Origin: Comamonadaceae bacterium
GTDB lineage: Bacteria; Pseudomonadota; Gammaproteobacteria; Burkholderiales; Burkholderiaceae_C
Reading direction: 5' to 3'
DNA: 51,152 nt
NCBI GenBank assembly: GCA_947450675.1
Contig: CANFWI010000021.1
Location: 1 to 51,152 of the forward strand
Shown: positions 35,853 to 43,886 of the stretch, piece after piece
Numbering within the stretch: the first letter of the stretch is position 1
Layout: every line of letters starts with the position of its first letter
Notes under the pieces: generated by a model
Databases searched by the model: none
Seen by the model: only the letters and a program-made list of their open reading frames with translations
Told to the model about the DNA's origin: nothing
Program-made: the position numbers and the translations under genes

Positions 35853-36800
35853 ATGAGCCAGTCACAAGCAGATTCAAATGCCAAGAGTTTTCGCCATGCC
35901 CTTGGCTGTTTTCCGACAGGTGTCGCCGTCATCACGACAACGGACGCGCAAGGTCAGCCTGTCGGCTTGACCTGCAACTCCTTCAGTTCCGTCTCGTTGG
36001 AGCCGCCGCTGGTGTCCTGGAGCCTCAGGAAAAGCAGCAAGTCGATTGAGATCTTCCGCCAGACAAAGCAATTCGCCATCAACGTGCTGTCCCATAAGCA
36101 GGACGACTTGTCGGGGCGCTTTGCCAGCAGCAGCAAGACCATGGCCGAAAAGTTTGCGGCTCATCCTTACACAGCAGGATGGGGCAGTACACCCGTGCTG
36201 GACGACTGCATTGCCAACTTTCAATGCAGCGTGTTTGCCAGCCATGATGCGGGAGACCACGTGATCTTCATTGGGCAAGTCGAAGCGTTTGAGCAAAGCA
36301 GCGACGAAGACGCGCTGGTGTTTTACAAAGGCGCCTACATGATGCTGGCCCAGTCGTTGCGGGCCTTGTCGCAAAAGGGTGGCGCGTCGGAAGCTGAACT
36401 GGTCCAAGCGCGTGGGGCCGTTTATACAACGCTGGTTCGGCTGGCCTGTGCCGCGGCCCAGCCCGCGGACTTGCAACTTATTGAGCAAAACCTGCGGGTT
36501 CTCGATGGCCACGTCGCAGAAGGCAATATGCATCGGCGCGCAGAAGCAGCGATTACCTTTTTTAAGCAGCTGACCACTGCTGCACATAATGAGATGCTGG
36601 CGATCGTTGCTCAGTCGCTGACCGCCATTCTTGAATTCACAGTGTCGGAACGGGTTGCCCGTTCGCAGGCGCCAGCCCTCTATTTGCCGGCATTGAATCC
36701 GTTGCGTTGGTTGGTTCTTGAAAGATTGCGGGCGCAGGATGCCGATGGCGCCGCTGCAGCTATGTCACAGTACTTTGACTTAGTGGCCGCATCTCGGTAG
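35853..36800 (+). CDS. Flavin reductase fused to an FCD-like effector domain
   Basis: 315 residues from ATG 35853, preceded by AGGAG seven bases upstream (the longer frame is rejected). Residues about 12-168 are a flavin reductase (FMN-binding split barrel: FPTGVAVITTTDAQGQPVGLTCNSF in part, then SFSSVSLEPPLVSWSL). Residues about 182-312 are all-helical and resemble the FCD ligand-binding domain of FadR-type GntR regulators, but without the winged helix and with the usual metal-binding His replaced (FFK for FH; LRW at the later site). Reductases of two-component monooxygenases sometimes carry a regulatory tail; the Acinetobacter HpaH reductase has a MarR-like one. The substrate here is unknown. 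Confidence 0.8.
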   Translation: MSQSQADSNAKSFRHALGCFPTGVAVITTTDAQGQPVGLTCNSFSSVSLEPPLVSWSLRKSSKSIEIFRQTKQFAINVLSHKQDDLSGRFASSSKTMAEKFAAHPYTAGWGSTPVLDDCIANFQCSVFASHDAGDHVIFIGQVEAFEQSSDEDALVFYKGAYMMLAQSLRALSQKGGASEAELVQARGAVYTTLVRLACAAAQPADLQLIEQNLRVLDGHVAEGNMHRRAEAAITFFKQLTTAAHNEMLAIVAQSLTAILEFTVSERVARSQAPALYLPALNPLRWLVLERLRAQDADGAAAAMSQYFDLVAASR

Positions 36801-36841
36801 TCCTCTGTCAAAGTCGCTAAGTTAAAAATTAACACAGTTCT

Positions 36842-37969
36842 ATGAAAATCCGCGCTGCCATTCTTGAAACCATCGGACTCCCTGCACCCTATGCGGAGAG
36901 TCGTCCCCTGCGCATCATGGACGTCGAACTTGGGTCGCCGCAGCACGGTGAAGTACTGGTCCGCATCCGCGCCGCCGGACTCTGCCATTCTGATTTGTCT
37001 GTGATCAACGGCGATCGTCCGCGGCCGGTGCCTATGGCTCTGGGACACGAAGCCGCTGCCGAAGTCGTCGAATGCGGTGTTGGCGTGACCGACCTTGCGC
37101 CAGGCGACCGCGTCGTACTCGTGTTCATACCGAGTTGCGGTTGCTGCACGCTTTGCGCAGAAGGCAGACCGGCGCTTTGCGAGCCGGGCTCCTTGAGCAA
37201 TAACGCCGGTACGTTGCTCGGCGGCGGCAGGCGCCTGAGCGTAGGCGATACACCGATCAACCACCATATTGGGGTCTCGTGCTTTGCCGAGTATGCGGTT
37301 GTTTCGCGGCGCTCCTGCGTGAAAATTCAATCTGACATCTCACATCCAGAAGCTGCGCTTTTCGGCTGCGCTGTACTGACGGGTGTGGGTGCGGTTGTAA
37401 ACACCGCGCGACTACAGGCCGGCAGCACTGCGGCCATACTCGGGCTTGGCGGCGTTGGCTTCAGCGCATTGCTTGGCGCTGTCGCAAGCGGCGCACGCGA
37501 CATCGTAGCGATCGACCTCAACGAAGAAAAACTCAAGCTTGCGCGCGATCTGGGCGCGACCGCAACTTTCAACGCTTCTGCCCCCGATTGCGCCGAACAG
37601 ATACGTGAACTCACGAAAGGCGGCGTTGACTACGCGTTCGAAATGGCCGGTGCCATCCCAGCGATGGAATTGGCGTGGAAGATCACCCGGCGCGGCGGCA
37701 GTACGATTTCGGCTGGACTGCCCAACCCCGCTCTACGGTTTCAGTTGCCACCGGTGACGCTGGTCGCCGAAGAGCGCACCTTGCGTGGAAGTTACATTGG
37801 TTCGGCCGTTCCCGCGCGAGACATTCCGCGTTACATCGACCTCTACCAGCGCGGCAAGTTACCCGTCAACCGCTTGATGGGCGCTCAACTAGCTTTTGAG
37901 GACATCAACGAAGGTTTCGACCGCCTCGCGACGGGGCACGCGCTGCGAGATGTCGTGGTTTTCAAATGA
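36842..37969 (+). CDS. Zinc-dependent alcohol dehydrogenase
   Basis: 375 residues of the medium-chain family. Catalytic zinc ligands Cys48 (GLCHSD) and His69 (LGHE); structural zinc Cys99, Cys102, Cys105 and Cys113 in the PSCGCCTLC and ALC segments; NAD loop GLGGVGFSAL. Length and the insertion with GGGRRLSVGDTPINHHIG place it near the class III/benzyl alcohol-type (AdhC/XylB) branch rather than the short quinone reductases. It lies 41 bases after the flavin reductase and its stop overlaps the upstream ATG of ribH2, so the three are likely one operon. Natural substrate unknown. Codon use looks, by eye, less biased than in the neighbours. Confidence 0.88.
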   Translation: MKIRAAILETIGLPAPYAESRPLRIMDVELGSPQHGEVLVRIRAAGLCHSDLSVINGDRPRPVPMALGHEAAAEVVECGVGVTDLAPGDRVVLVFIPSCGCCTLCAEGRPALCEPGSLSNNAGTLLGGGRRLSVGDTPINHHIGVSCFAEYAVVSRRSCVKIQSDISHPEAALFGCAVLTGVGAVVNTARLQAGSTAAILGLGGVGFSALLGAVASGARDIVAIDLNEEKLKLARDLGATATFNASAPDCAEQIRELTKGGVDYAFEMAGAIPAMELAWKITRRGGSTISAGLPNPALRFQLPPVTLVAEERTLRGSYIGSAVPARDIPRYIDLYQRGKLPVNRLMGAQLAFEDINEGFDRLATGHALRDVVVFK

Positions 37970-37980
37970 CAAGGACAACA

Positions 37981-38466
37981 ATGCAAGTGACAGAAAAGAA
38001 GGGTGCACGCTTCGCGTTTGTGCACGCCCAGTGGCACGAGGACATCGTTCAGAACGCATGGGAAAGTTTTTCGGCTGAAATGGCACGCCAAGGCCACGGA
38101 TGCGAGTCTATTGACGTCGTGAAGGTTCCGGGAGTCTTCGAGATCCCGATCTGTGCTCAGAAATTAGCCAAAAGCGGTCAATACGCCGCCATCGTCTGTT
38201 GCGGATTCGTGGTCGATGGCGGAATCTATCGGCATGATTTCGTCTCGGCCGCCGTGGTCAATGCTTTGATGGACTTGCAACTCAAACACGAAGTTCCCAT
38301 GATTTCTGTGGTGCTGACACCGCTGCATTTCCACGAACACGCCGCGCATCACGATTTTTTCAGCGCGCACTTCAAGATCAAGGGCGTAGAGGCGGCTCAC
38401 GCCTGCCTGGCCATCACGGCGCAACTGCGCGAAGTCGAAAAGCTCTGTGCTCCGGCGATAAGCTGA
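37981..38466 (+). CDS. ribH: 6,7-dimethyl-8-ribityllumazine synthase, type II
   Basis: 161 residues from ATG 37981, which has AAGGA at five bases; an ATG at 37966 overlapping the ADH stop is an alternative. The enzyme makes the riboflavin precursor ribityllumazine. It has the RibH2-type blocks FVHAQWHEDIV, CGFVVDGGIYRHDFVSAAVV and VVLTPLHFHEH, and so resembles the decameric Brucella/Mesorhizobium RibH2 rather than the icosahedral housekeeping RibH1. Being with a flavin reductase and ADH, it may supply flavin to a pathway that consumes it. It is the last gene before a terminator and the tRNA. Confidence 0.87.
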   Translation: MQVTEKKGARFAFVHAQWHEDIVQNAWESFSAEMARQGHGCESIDVVKVPGVFEIPICAQKLAKSGQYAAIVCCGFVVDGGIYRHDFVSAAVVNALMDLQLKHEVPMISVVLTPLHFHEHAAHHDFFSAHFKIKGVEAAHACLAITAQLREVEKLCAPAIS

Positions 38467-38504
38467 GACGTGATCTGTAGCAAGCCGAAAACTGCTAAAT
38501 GCAA

Positions 38505-38539
38505 AAAACCCTTGTAAATCAATGACTTACAAGGGTTTT
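38505..38539. terminator. Bidirectional hairpin terminator between ribH and tRNA-Ser
   Basis: A perfect 13-base-pair stem (arms 38505-38517 and 38527-38539) with a 9-base loop. The arms are A-rich outside and T-rich inside on either strand, so it can end transcription from ribH on the plus strand and from the tRNA gene on the minus strand. Confidence 0.85.
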
Positions 38540-38546
38540 AATACAC

Positions 38547-38636
38547 TGGCGGAAGAGGCGGGATTCGAACCCGCGGTGGGTTTAACCCCACGTACGCTTT
38601 CCAGGCGTATGACTTAAACCGCTCATCCACCCTTCC
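38547..38636 (-). tRNA. tRNA-Ser (GGA anticodon)
   Basis: A 90-base class II tRNA read on the minus strand. Acceptor stem GGAAGGG pairs with CTCTTCC (one G-U pair), discriminator G, and CCA encoded. The anticodon loop CTGGAAA gives anticodon GGA, decoding UCC/UCU. There is a long serine-type variable arm, and the T loop GGTTCGAATCC is normal. tRNA-Ser genes are frequent integration sites; no integrase or repeated 3' end was found beside it. Confidence 0.97.
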
Positions 38637-38700
38637 GCGAAGCCTCATATTATAGCAGTGGACGCAGCTCTCTGATGGCTTTTGACCAGCCTGAATTCAT

Positions 38701-39075
38701 TCATTGATGCTGGCCATTGAAGGCGTGGCTCTCGAGGTCTTGCAAGCTCACCACCTTGGTCGCGTAAGCATGCGTGCATTCCAAGATGACGGGGGGCGCG
38801 ACGCCGGCTGCCAAGGCTTCTTTCCAGCGGTTAACGCAGAGGCACCAGCGGTCGCCAGCTTTGAGGCCGGCAAAGCGCCACTGCGGCTTGGGGGTGACCA
38901 AGTCGTTGCCACGAGACAGCGAAAAGTCCAAAAAGGCTTGCGTCATTTTGGCGCAGACGAGGTGTGAACCCGTGTCCGTCTCGTCGGTTTCGCAGCATCC
39001 GTCGCGGAAGTAGCCCGTCAAAGGGTCGTAAGAGCAGGGCACCAAGGGTGTGCCCAACACGTTCAAGGTGGTCAT
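38701..39075 (-). CDS. DUF2237 family protein
   Basis: 124 residues. Family hallmarks: NVLGTPLVPCSYDPLTGYFRDGCCET, GSHLVCAKMTQAFLDF, GNDLVTPKPQWRFAGLKAGDRWCLC and RWKEALAAGVAPPV. The conserved Cys residues suggest a metal-binding or redox role, but no function is established. The gene lies four bases downstream of the SPFH gene on the same strand and may be co-transcribed with it; it lies just before the tRNA (38637-38700 shows nothing). Confidence 0.9.
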   Translation of the reverse strand: MTTLNVLGTPLVPCSYDPLTGYFRDGCCETDETDTGSHLVCAKMTQAFLDFSLSRGNDLVTPKPQWRFAGLKAGDRWCLCVNRWKEALAAGVAPPVILECTHAYATKVVSLQDLESHAFNGQHQ

Positions 39076-39079
39076 TTGT

Positions 39080-39997
39080 TTAGTGTGGTGTCTTGTTCAC
39101 TTGCAGCATGGTCATGGCTGAGGTGATCAGGGTTGAAACTTCGGTCATGTTGCTCGGCACGATCAGCGTGGTCTTGGCGTGGCTGGCGACTTGCGCATAG
39201 GCTTCGACAGCTTTTTCAGCGACTTTCAATTGCACGGCCAATTCACCACCTGGCTGGCGGATCGCGGCGGCAACGCGCTCAATGGCCAAGGCGGTCGCAT
39301 CGGCAACCGCGGTGATCGCGCCAGCCTCACCTTGGGCGTTGTTGATGGCCGCCAGCTTTGCGCCTTCAGAGCGGGCAATAAACGCCTCACGCTCGCCAGT
39401 GGCGATGTTGATTTGCTCTTGGCGACGGCCTTCGGAGGCGGCGATCAGGGCGCGTTTTTCACGCTCGGCGGTGATCTGTGACTGCATGGCCAGCAAAATT
39501 TCTTTCGGTGGTGTCAAGTCTTTGATCTCGTAACGCAGAACTTTCACACCCCAGTTCAAGGCCGCTTCGTCGATCGCGGCCACCACTTGGGCGTTGATGA
39601 TGTTGCGCTCTTCAAATGTTTTGTCGAGTTCGAGCTTGCCGATAACGCTGCGCAGCGAGGTCTGCGCCAACTGGGTGACCGCCATGATGTAGTTCGACGA
39701 ACCATAGCTGGCTCGGACCGGGTCTGTGACTTGAAAGTACAAAATGCCGTCAACTTGAAGTTGCGTGTTGTCCTTCGTGATGCAGATCTGACTCGGCACA
39801 TCCAGCGGAATTTCTTTAAGACTGTGCTTGTAAGCAACCCTGTCAATGAAGGGCACCAGAAAGTTCAGTCCTGGCGTGAGCGCTATTTGAAATTTACCCA
39901 GCCGCTCAACCACCCAAGAGTTTTGTTGGGGTACCACCTTGACGGAGCGGCTGATGAAGATGATCGCGATAACCAAGATGACAATTGCAATTTCCAT
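39080..39997 (-). CDS. SPFH/stomatin-like membrane protein (QmcA type)
   Basis: 305 residues. An N-terminal anchor (about 2-18) is followed by the SPFH/PHB domain at about 20-180 (VVPQQNSWVVERLGKF, ITKDNTQLQVDGILYFQV) and a coiled coil (residues 180-230, rich in Glu/Ala/Arg), typical of stomatin/QmcA that scaffold membrane proteases such as FtsH. It pairs with an NfeD gene upstream (gap about 80 bases), the conserved STOPP-NfeD pairing found in bacteria. Confidence 0.94.
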   Translation of the reverse strand: MEIAIVILVIAIIFISRSVKVVPQQNSWVVERLGKFQIALTPGLNFLVPFIDRVAYKHSLKEIPLDVPSQICITKDNTQLQVDGILYFQVTDPVRASYGSSNYIMAVTQLAQTSLRSVIGKLELDKTFEERNIINAQVVAAIDEAALNWGVKVLRYEIKDLTPPKEILLAMQSQITAEREKRALIAASEGRRQEQINIATGEREAFIARSEGAKLAAINNAQGEAGAITAVADATALAIERVAAAIRQPGGELAVQLKVAEKAVEAYAQVASHAKTTLIVPSNMTEVSTLITSAMTMLQVNKTPH

Positions 39998-40080
39998 GGG
40001 ATCTTTCTGTCTGTTCTAAAGAAGCGGAGTTGCTTGGGGAAATGAGGGTACAGGACGCCAGAAGGGCGAAGAAAACAAGA

Positions 40081-40509
40081 TCAAGTCAGTTTTTTTACAA
40101 TTAAACGCGTCCCATCGACCTCCAGTATTCGGTGCGGGCCTGTAGCTGCGGATTCAGTGTGGCGCCGGATCGCCGTCCAGTTTGCACCGCGGTACATGAC
40201 ATTGGCTGTGCCATCGGGGTTCCACCCGTAGACCATCACGGTTTCGCCAATGTCGAGGTTCAGCGCTGGGTTGCTGTCTTTGGGTAATCCAGCTTTGCGC
40301 CGTTTTTTGACAAAGTACCAAGCCACCACCGCACCGCCACCAATGACCGCAGCCACCAGCAATTGCACGACCACATCAAAGCCAGCATGGGCGGCGAGTG
40401 CGCCGGCGGCCATGGCAGAACCGATCATCAGCAGGAAAAAAGTACCGGTGAGGAGTTCCGCAACCACCGCACCGCCCGCGAGTAGCCACCAAATAGTTGC
40501 TTCTGTCAT
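40081..40509 (-). CDS. NfeD family membrane protein
   Basis: 142 residues from ATG 40509 (CAGGAG eight bases upstream). Two or three helices in the first 70 residues and a C-terminal OB-like domain (about 82-140: DIGETVMVYGWNPDGTANVMYRGANW, shown here by DIGETVMVYGWNPDGTA and MYRGANWTA). This is the short NfeD1b form without the ClpP-like protease domain. It is the upstream partner of the SPFH protein; together they are thought to help membrane-protein quality control. Confidence 0.9.
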   Translation of the reverse strand: MTEATIWWLLAGGAVVAELLTGTFFLLMIGSAMAAGALAAHAGFDVVVQLLVAAVIGGGAVVAWYFVKKRRKAGLPKDSNPALNLDIGETVMVYGWNPDGTANVMYRGANWTAIRRHTESAATGPHRILEVDGTRLIVKKLT

Positions 40510-40648
40510 GGCTTGGCTCCTGTTAGATTGAGTCTTATTTTGAAGCAAAAGTGAAGCAGGGCCTTTGTGCAGGGCATTAATTCCGTACACTTTGCCCCTT
40601 TACTTGTCACCGCAATTCCCTGAACAGGCTCTTAGCCCAGCTCACACC

Positions 40649-42937
40649 ATGAAATTTCGCTTCCCCATTGTCATCATTGACGAAGACTTTCGCTCTGAAA
40701 ACACCTCAGGTCTGGGGATTCGTGCGCTGGCGCAAGCCATTGAAACCGAGGGCTTTGAAGTTCTGGGTGTGACCAGTTATGGCGATTTGTCGCAGTTTGC
40801 GCAGCAGCAGAGCCGTGCCAGCGCGTTCATTTTGTCGATTGACGACGAAGAGTTCACGCCCGGCCCTGATCTTGACCCGGCGGTTCTGAATCTGCGCAAT
40901 TTCATTGCCGAGGTGCGTCGCAAAAATCTGGATGTGCCTATTTATGTGTACGGCGAGACCAAAACTTCGCGTCACATTCCGAACGACATCTTGCGTGAAC
41001 TGCACGGCTTCATCCACATGTTTGAGGACACGCCTGAGTTTGTCGCGCGCCACATCATTCGTGAAGCCAAGAGCTATCTGGAAGGTGTGCAGCCGCCGTT
41101 TTTCAAGGCCTTGCTCGACTACGCCGAAGACGGCTCTTACTCATGGCATTGCCCTGGTCACTCCGGCGGCGTGGCTTTTTTGAAGAGCCCTGTGGGCCAG
41201 ATGTTCCACCAGTTTTTTGGTGAAAACATGTTGCGTGCCGACGTCTGCAATGCGGTAGAAGAGCTTGGTCAGTTGTTGGACCATGACGGTGCGATTGGCG
41301 CCAGCGAGCGCAATGCCGCGCGTATCTTCAACGCAGACCACTGTTTTTTCGTCACCAACGGCACCTCTACCAGCAACAAGATCGTTTGGCACCACACGGT
41401 AGCGCCGGGCGACGTGGTCGTGGTCGATCGCAACTGCCACAAGTCCATCCTGCACGCCATCATCATGACGGGCGCGATCCCGGTGTTTTTGAAGCCGACG
41501 CGGAATCACTTCGGCATCATCGGCCCGATTCCACAAAGTGAGTTTGAGCCCGAGGCGATTCGCGCCAAAATCGCCGCCAATCCGCTGCTCAAAGGCGTTG
41601 ACGCCAGCAAAGTCAAGCCGCGTGTGCTGACCTTGACGCAGTCCACTTACGACGGCGTTTTGTACAACACCGAAACCATCAAGGGCATGCTGGACGGTTA
41701 CATCCCCAACCTGCATTTTGACGAAGCTTGGCTGCCGCACGCAGCGTTTCACCCGTTCTACGGCACGTACCACGCGATGGGCAAAAATCGTGTTCGCCCC
41801 AAAGAGGCGGTGGTGTATTCCACACAGTCGATTCACAAACTGCTGGCCGGTATCAGCCAGGCCAGCCACGTGCTGGTGCAGGACTCCCAAAAGACCAAGC
41901 TCGACAGGCACCTCTTCAATGAGGCTTACCTGATGCACACCTCGACCTCGCCGCAGTACAGCATCATCGCCAGTTGCGACGTGGCTGCGGCCATGATGGA
42001 GCCGCCCGGCGGCACCGCTCTGGTCGAAGAGAGCATTGCCGAGGCGTTGGATTTCCGACGCGCGATGCGCAAGATTGACCACGAGTACGGTGACGATTGG
42101 TGGTTCAAGGTTTGGGGGCCAGACAAGTTGGTGGAAGAGGGCATTGGCGAGGCCAAGGACTGGATCATCAAGGGCGAGTCACGCAGCGCCAAGACGGCTA
42201 AAAATGGTGCCAACAACTGGCACGGGTTTGGTCAGATGGCCACCGGCTTCAACATGCTGGACCCGATCAAGTCGACCATCGTCACGCCCGGCATGGACTT
42301 GAACGGCAAGTTCGCCAAGACCGGCATTCCGGCCAGCATCGTCACCAAGTTTTTGGCTGAGCATGGCGTGATTGTTGAAAAAACGGGTCTCTATAGTTTC
42401 TTCATCATGTTCACCATCGGCATCACCAAGGGCCGCTGGAACACGCTGCTGACGGCGCTGCAACAGTTCAAGGACGACTACGACAAGAATCAGCCGATGT
42501 GGCGCGTCTTGCCTGAATTTTGCCAAAAGTACCCCAAGTACGAGAAGATGGGGCTGTCTGATTTGTGCCAGCACATCCATGCTCAGTACGCCAAGTACGA
42601 CATTGCCCGGTTGACGACTGAGGTCTACCTGAGCGACCTGACGCCGGCCATGAAGCCGAGCGATGCGTATGCGCATATTGCACACCGCACCACGGAGCGT
42701 GTTGAGATTGATCACTTGGAAGGCCGCATCACCGTCGGTTTGGTGACGCCTTACCCACCGGGCATTCCTTTGCTGATTCCTGGTGAAGTTTTCAACAAAA
42801 AGATTGTGGACTACCTGAAGTTTGCGCGCGAGTTCAACAGCCAGTGCCCAGGCTTTGAAACCGATATCCACGGCTTGGTGGAGCAGGAAGATGCCAAAGG
42901 CAAGAAGCGTTATTACGCCGACTGCGTGAAGCGCTGA
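40649..42937 (+). CDS. Lysine/arginine/ornithine decarboxylase (PLP group III)
   Basis: 762 residues. An N-terminal wing domain (about 1-140) precedes the PLP domain and a C-terminal domain. PLP Lys397 in STQSIHKLLAGIS, the pyridine-contacting Asp358 in LHFDEAW, and the cofactor-binding block TNGTSTSNKIVW are visible. The family turns lysine, arginine or ornithine to the diamine with use of a proton, for acid resistance or polyamine synthesis. Length and sequence resemble biodegradative arginine decarboxylase AdiA, but substrate cannot be fixed by eye. ATG 40649 is used; the frame is open a further 28 codons. No antiporter gene (adiC or potE) is adjacent. Confidence 0.92.
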   Translation: MKFRFPIVIIDEDFRSENTSGLGIRALAQAIETEGFEVLGVTSYGDLSQFAQQQSRASAFILSIDDEEFTPGPDLDPAVLNLRNFIAEVRRKNLDVPIYVYGETKTSRHIPNDILRELHGFIHMFEDTPEFVARHIIREAKSYLEGVQPPFFKALLDYAEDGSYSWHCPGHSGGVAFLKSPVGQMFHQFFGENMLRADVCNAVEELGQLLDHDGAIGASERNAARIFNADHCFFVTNGTSTSNKIVWHHTVAPGDVVVVDRNCHKSILHAIIMTGAIPVFLKPTRNHFGIIGPIPQSEFEPEAIRAKIAANPLLKGVDASKVKPRVLTLTQSTYDGVLYNTETIKGMLDGYIPNLHFDEAWLPHAAFHPFYGTYHAMGKNRVRPKEAVVYSTQSIHKLLAGISQASHVLVQDSQKTKLDRHLFNEAYLMHTSTSPQYSIIASCDVAAAMMEPPGGTALVEESIAEALDFRRAMRKIDHEYGDDWWFKVWGPDKLVEEGIGEAKDWIIKGESRSAKTAKNGANNWHGFGQMATGFNMLDPIKSTIVTPGMDLNGKFAKTGIPASIVTKFLAEHGVIVEKTGLYSFFIMFTIGITKGRWNTLLTALQQFKDDYDKNQPMWRVLPEFCQKYPKYEKMGLSDLCQHIHAQYAKYDIARLTTEVYLSDLTPAMKPSDAYAHIAHRTTERVEIDHLEGRITVGLVTPYPPGIPLLIPGEVFNKKIVDYLKFAREFNSQCPGFETDIHGLVEQEDAKGKKRYYADCVKR

Positions 42938-42945
42938 GCCTTGAT

Positions 42946-43881
42946 TTATGGAGCGCTGCTGTTCGCTTGCGCATCGCTTCGGATGCGCATGAAGCTGGCA
43001 AAACGCGGAACACCACTGTCGTTCACCCCTCTGAACCGATAAGTCACCGTCGCGCCAATCGGCGGCGGCGACCTTCGCTCGGCATCACTCAGGCCCGTGC
43101 CGATTTTGAAGCGCAAGGGCTTTTGCCCCGGAGGTGCCGTCATCTCAACCCACAAGGCACCGAGTTCACCCGCGTATTTACCTTGGCCTGGCAAGTGGCC
43201 GACCACCCTTGCTTCGGCGTCGTCGTGGGTTTTGACTTTCAGCAAGTCGTCGCTGCGTCCCCCGCGATACAGCGACGCGCCGCGGTGCAACATCAAGCCC
43301 TCGGCTTTCGCCTTCACATGCTGTGTGAGTTGCTTGCGCAGTGCCTGATGACTAGCGACCTTCCACTGCGGCACCGCCTGCACCCAAGGCCGGTGAATCT
43401 GTTGGACCAAGCTGTTCAGCGCCGGAATGCGCTCCGTGAACGTGCCGCCGTGGGCAGGCAAGTCAAACACCATGAAGCGAATACTGCGCCAGGCATCGTC
43501 ATCGGGTGTGAGTTTGCGAACGGTGGAGACAGCCTGCTGAAACTCGCCACGGCCCGCCCAGAGTTCACCATCCATGGGGACATTCGGCCAACCAGCGGTG
43601 AACCACACGGGTGCAATGATGGCTTCGCCGCCGCGAGTCAGTAGTTTTTGGCCATCCCAATAACCCCGCATACCGTCGTATTTTTCGCTGACCCAATAAT
43701 CTTGCAGGTCAAGACCCGGGTGGTAGACCTTGGCCAGCATCAAGGGCGGATTGTTCTCCGCCGCAGACAGCTGCAAAGTAGGCGCCAGCAGCAGCGCTAG
43801 AGCCAGCCCGACAGGCATCAACCTCAGCCAAGCCACACCCGCCATGACACGGCGAGCGGTGGTGGCAAGGCTGCTGTGCAT
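42946..43881 (-). CDS. Periplasmic ATP-dependent DNA ligase (LigE type)
   Basis: 311 residues. A signal peptide (about 1-41, cleavage near LSA-AE) is followed by a minimal ATP-dependent ligase: adenylation Lys67 in SEKYDGMRGYWDG, motif III/IIIa MDGELW and FMVFDLPAHGG, motif IV EGLMLH, motif V LLKVKTHDDAEA, then an OB fold. No additional domain is present, as in LigE of Neisseria and Haemophilus, which acts in the periplasm and has been linked to DNA uptake and biofilm. It is five bases downstream of fabI on the same strand, so probably co-transcribed. Confidence 0.88.
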   Translation of the reverse strand: MHSSLATTARRVMAGVAWLRLMPVGLALALLLAPTLQLSAAENNPPLMLAKVYHPGLDLQDYWVSEKYDGMRGYWDGQKLLTRGGEAIIAPVWFTAGWPNVPMDGELWAGRGEFQQAVSTVRKLTPDDDAWRSIRFMVFDLPAHGGTFTERIPALNSLVQQIHRPWVQAVPQWKVASHQALRKQLTQHVKAKAEGLMLHRGASLYRGGRSDDLLKVKTHDDAEARVVGHLPGQGKYAGELGALWVEMTAPPGQKPLRFKIGTGLSDAERRSPPPIGATVTYRFRGVNDSGVPRFASFMRIRSDAQANSSAP

Positions 43882-43886
43882 GCTGG

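Noticed and set aside
38547-38636. tRNA-Ser as integration site of a genomic island
   Set aside because: No integrase, and no repeat of the tRNA 3' end was seen near 34.8 kb or elsewhere in the window, so integration at this tRNA is not shown.
41141-42082. A 313-residue antisense frame over the decarboxylase
   Set aside because: Shadow frame in high-GC coding DNA without family features.
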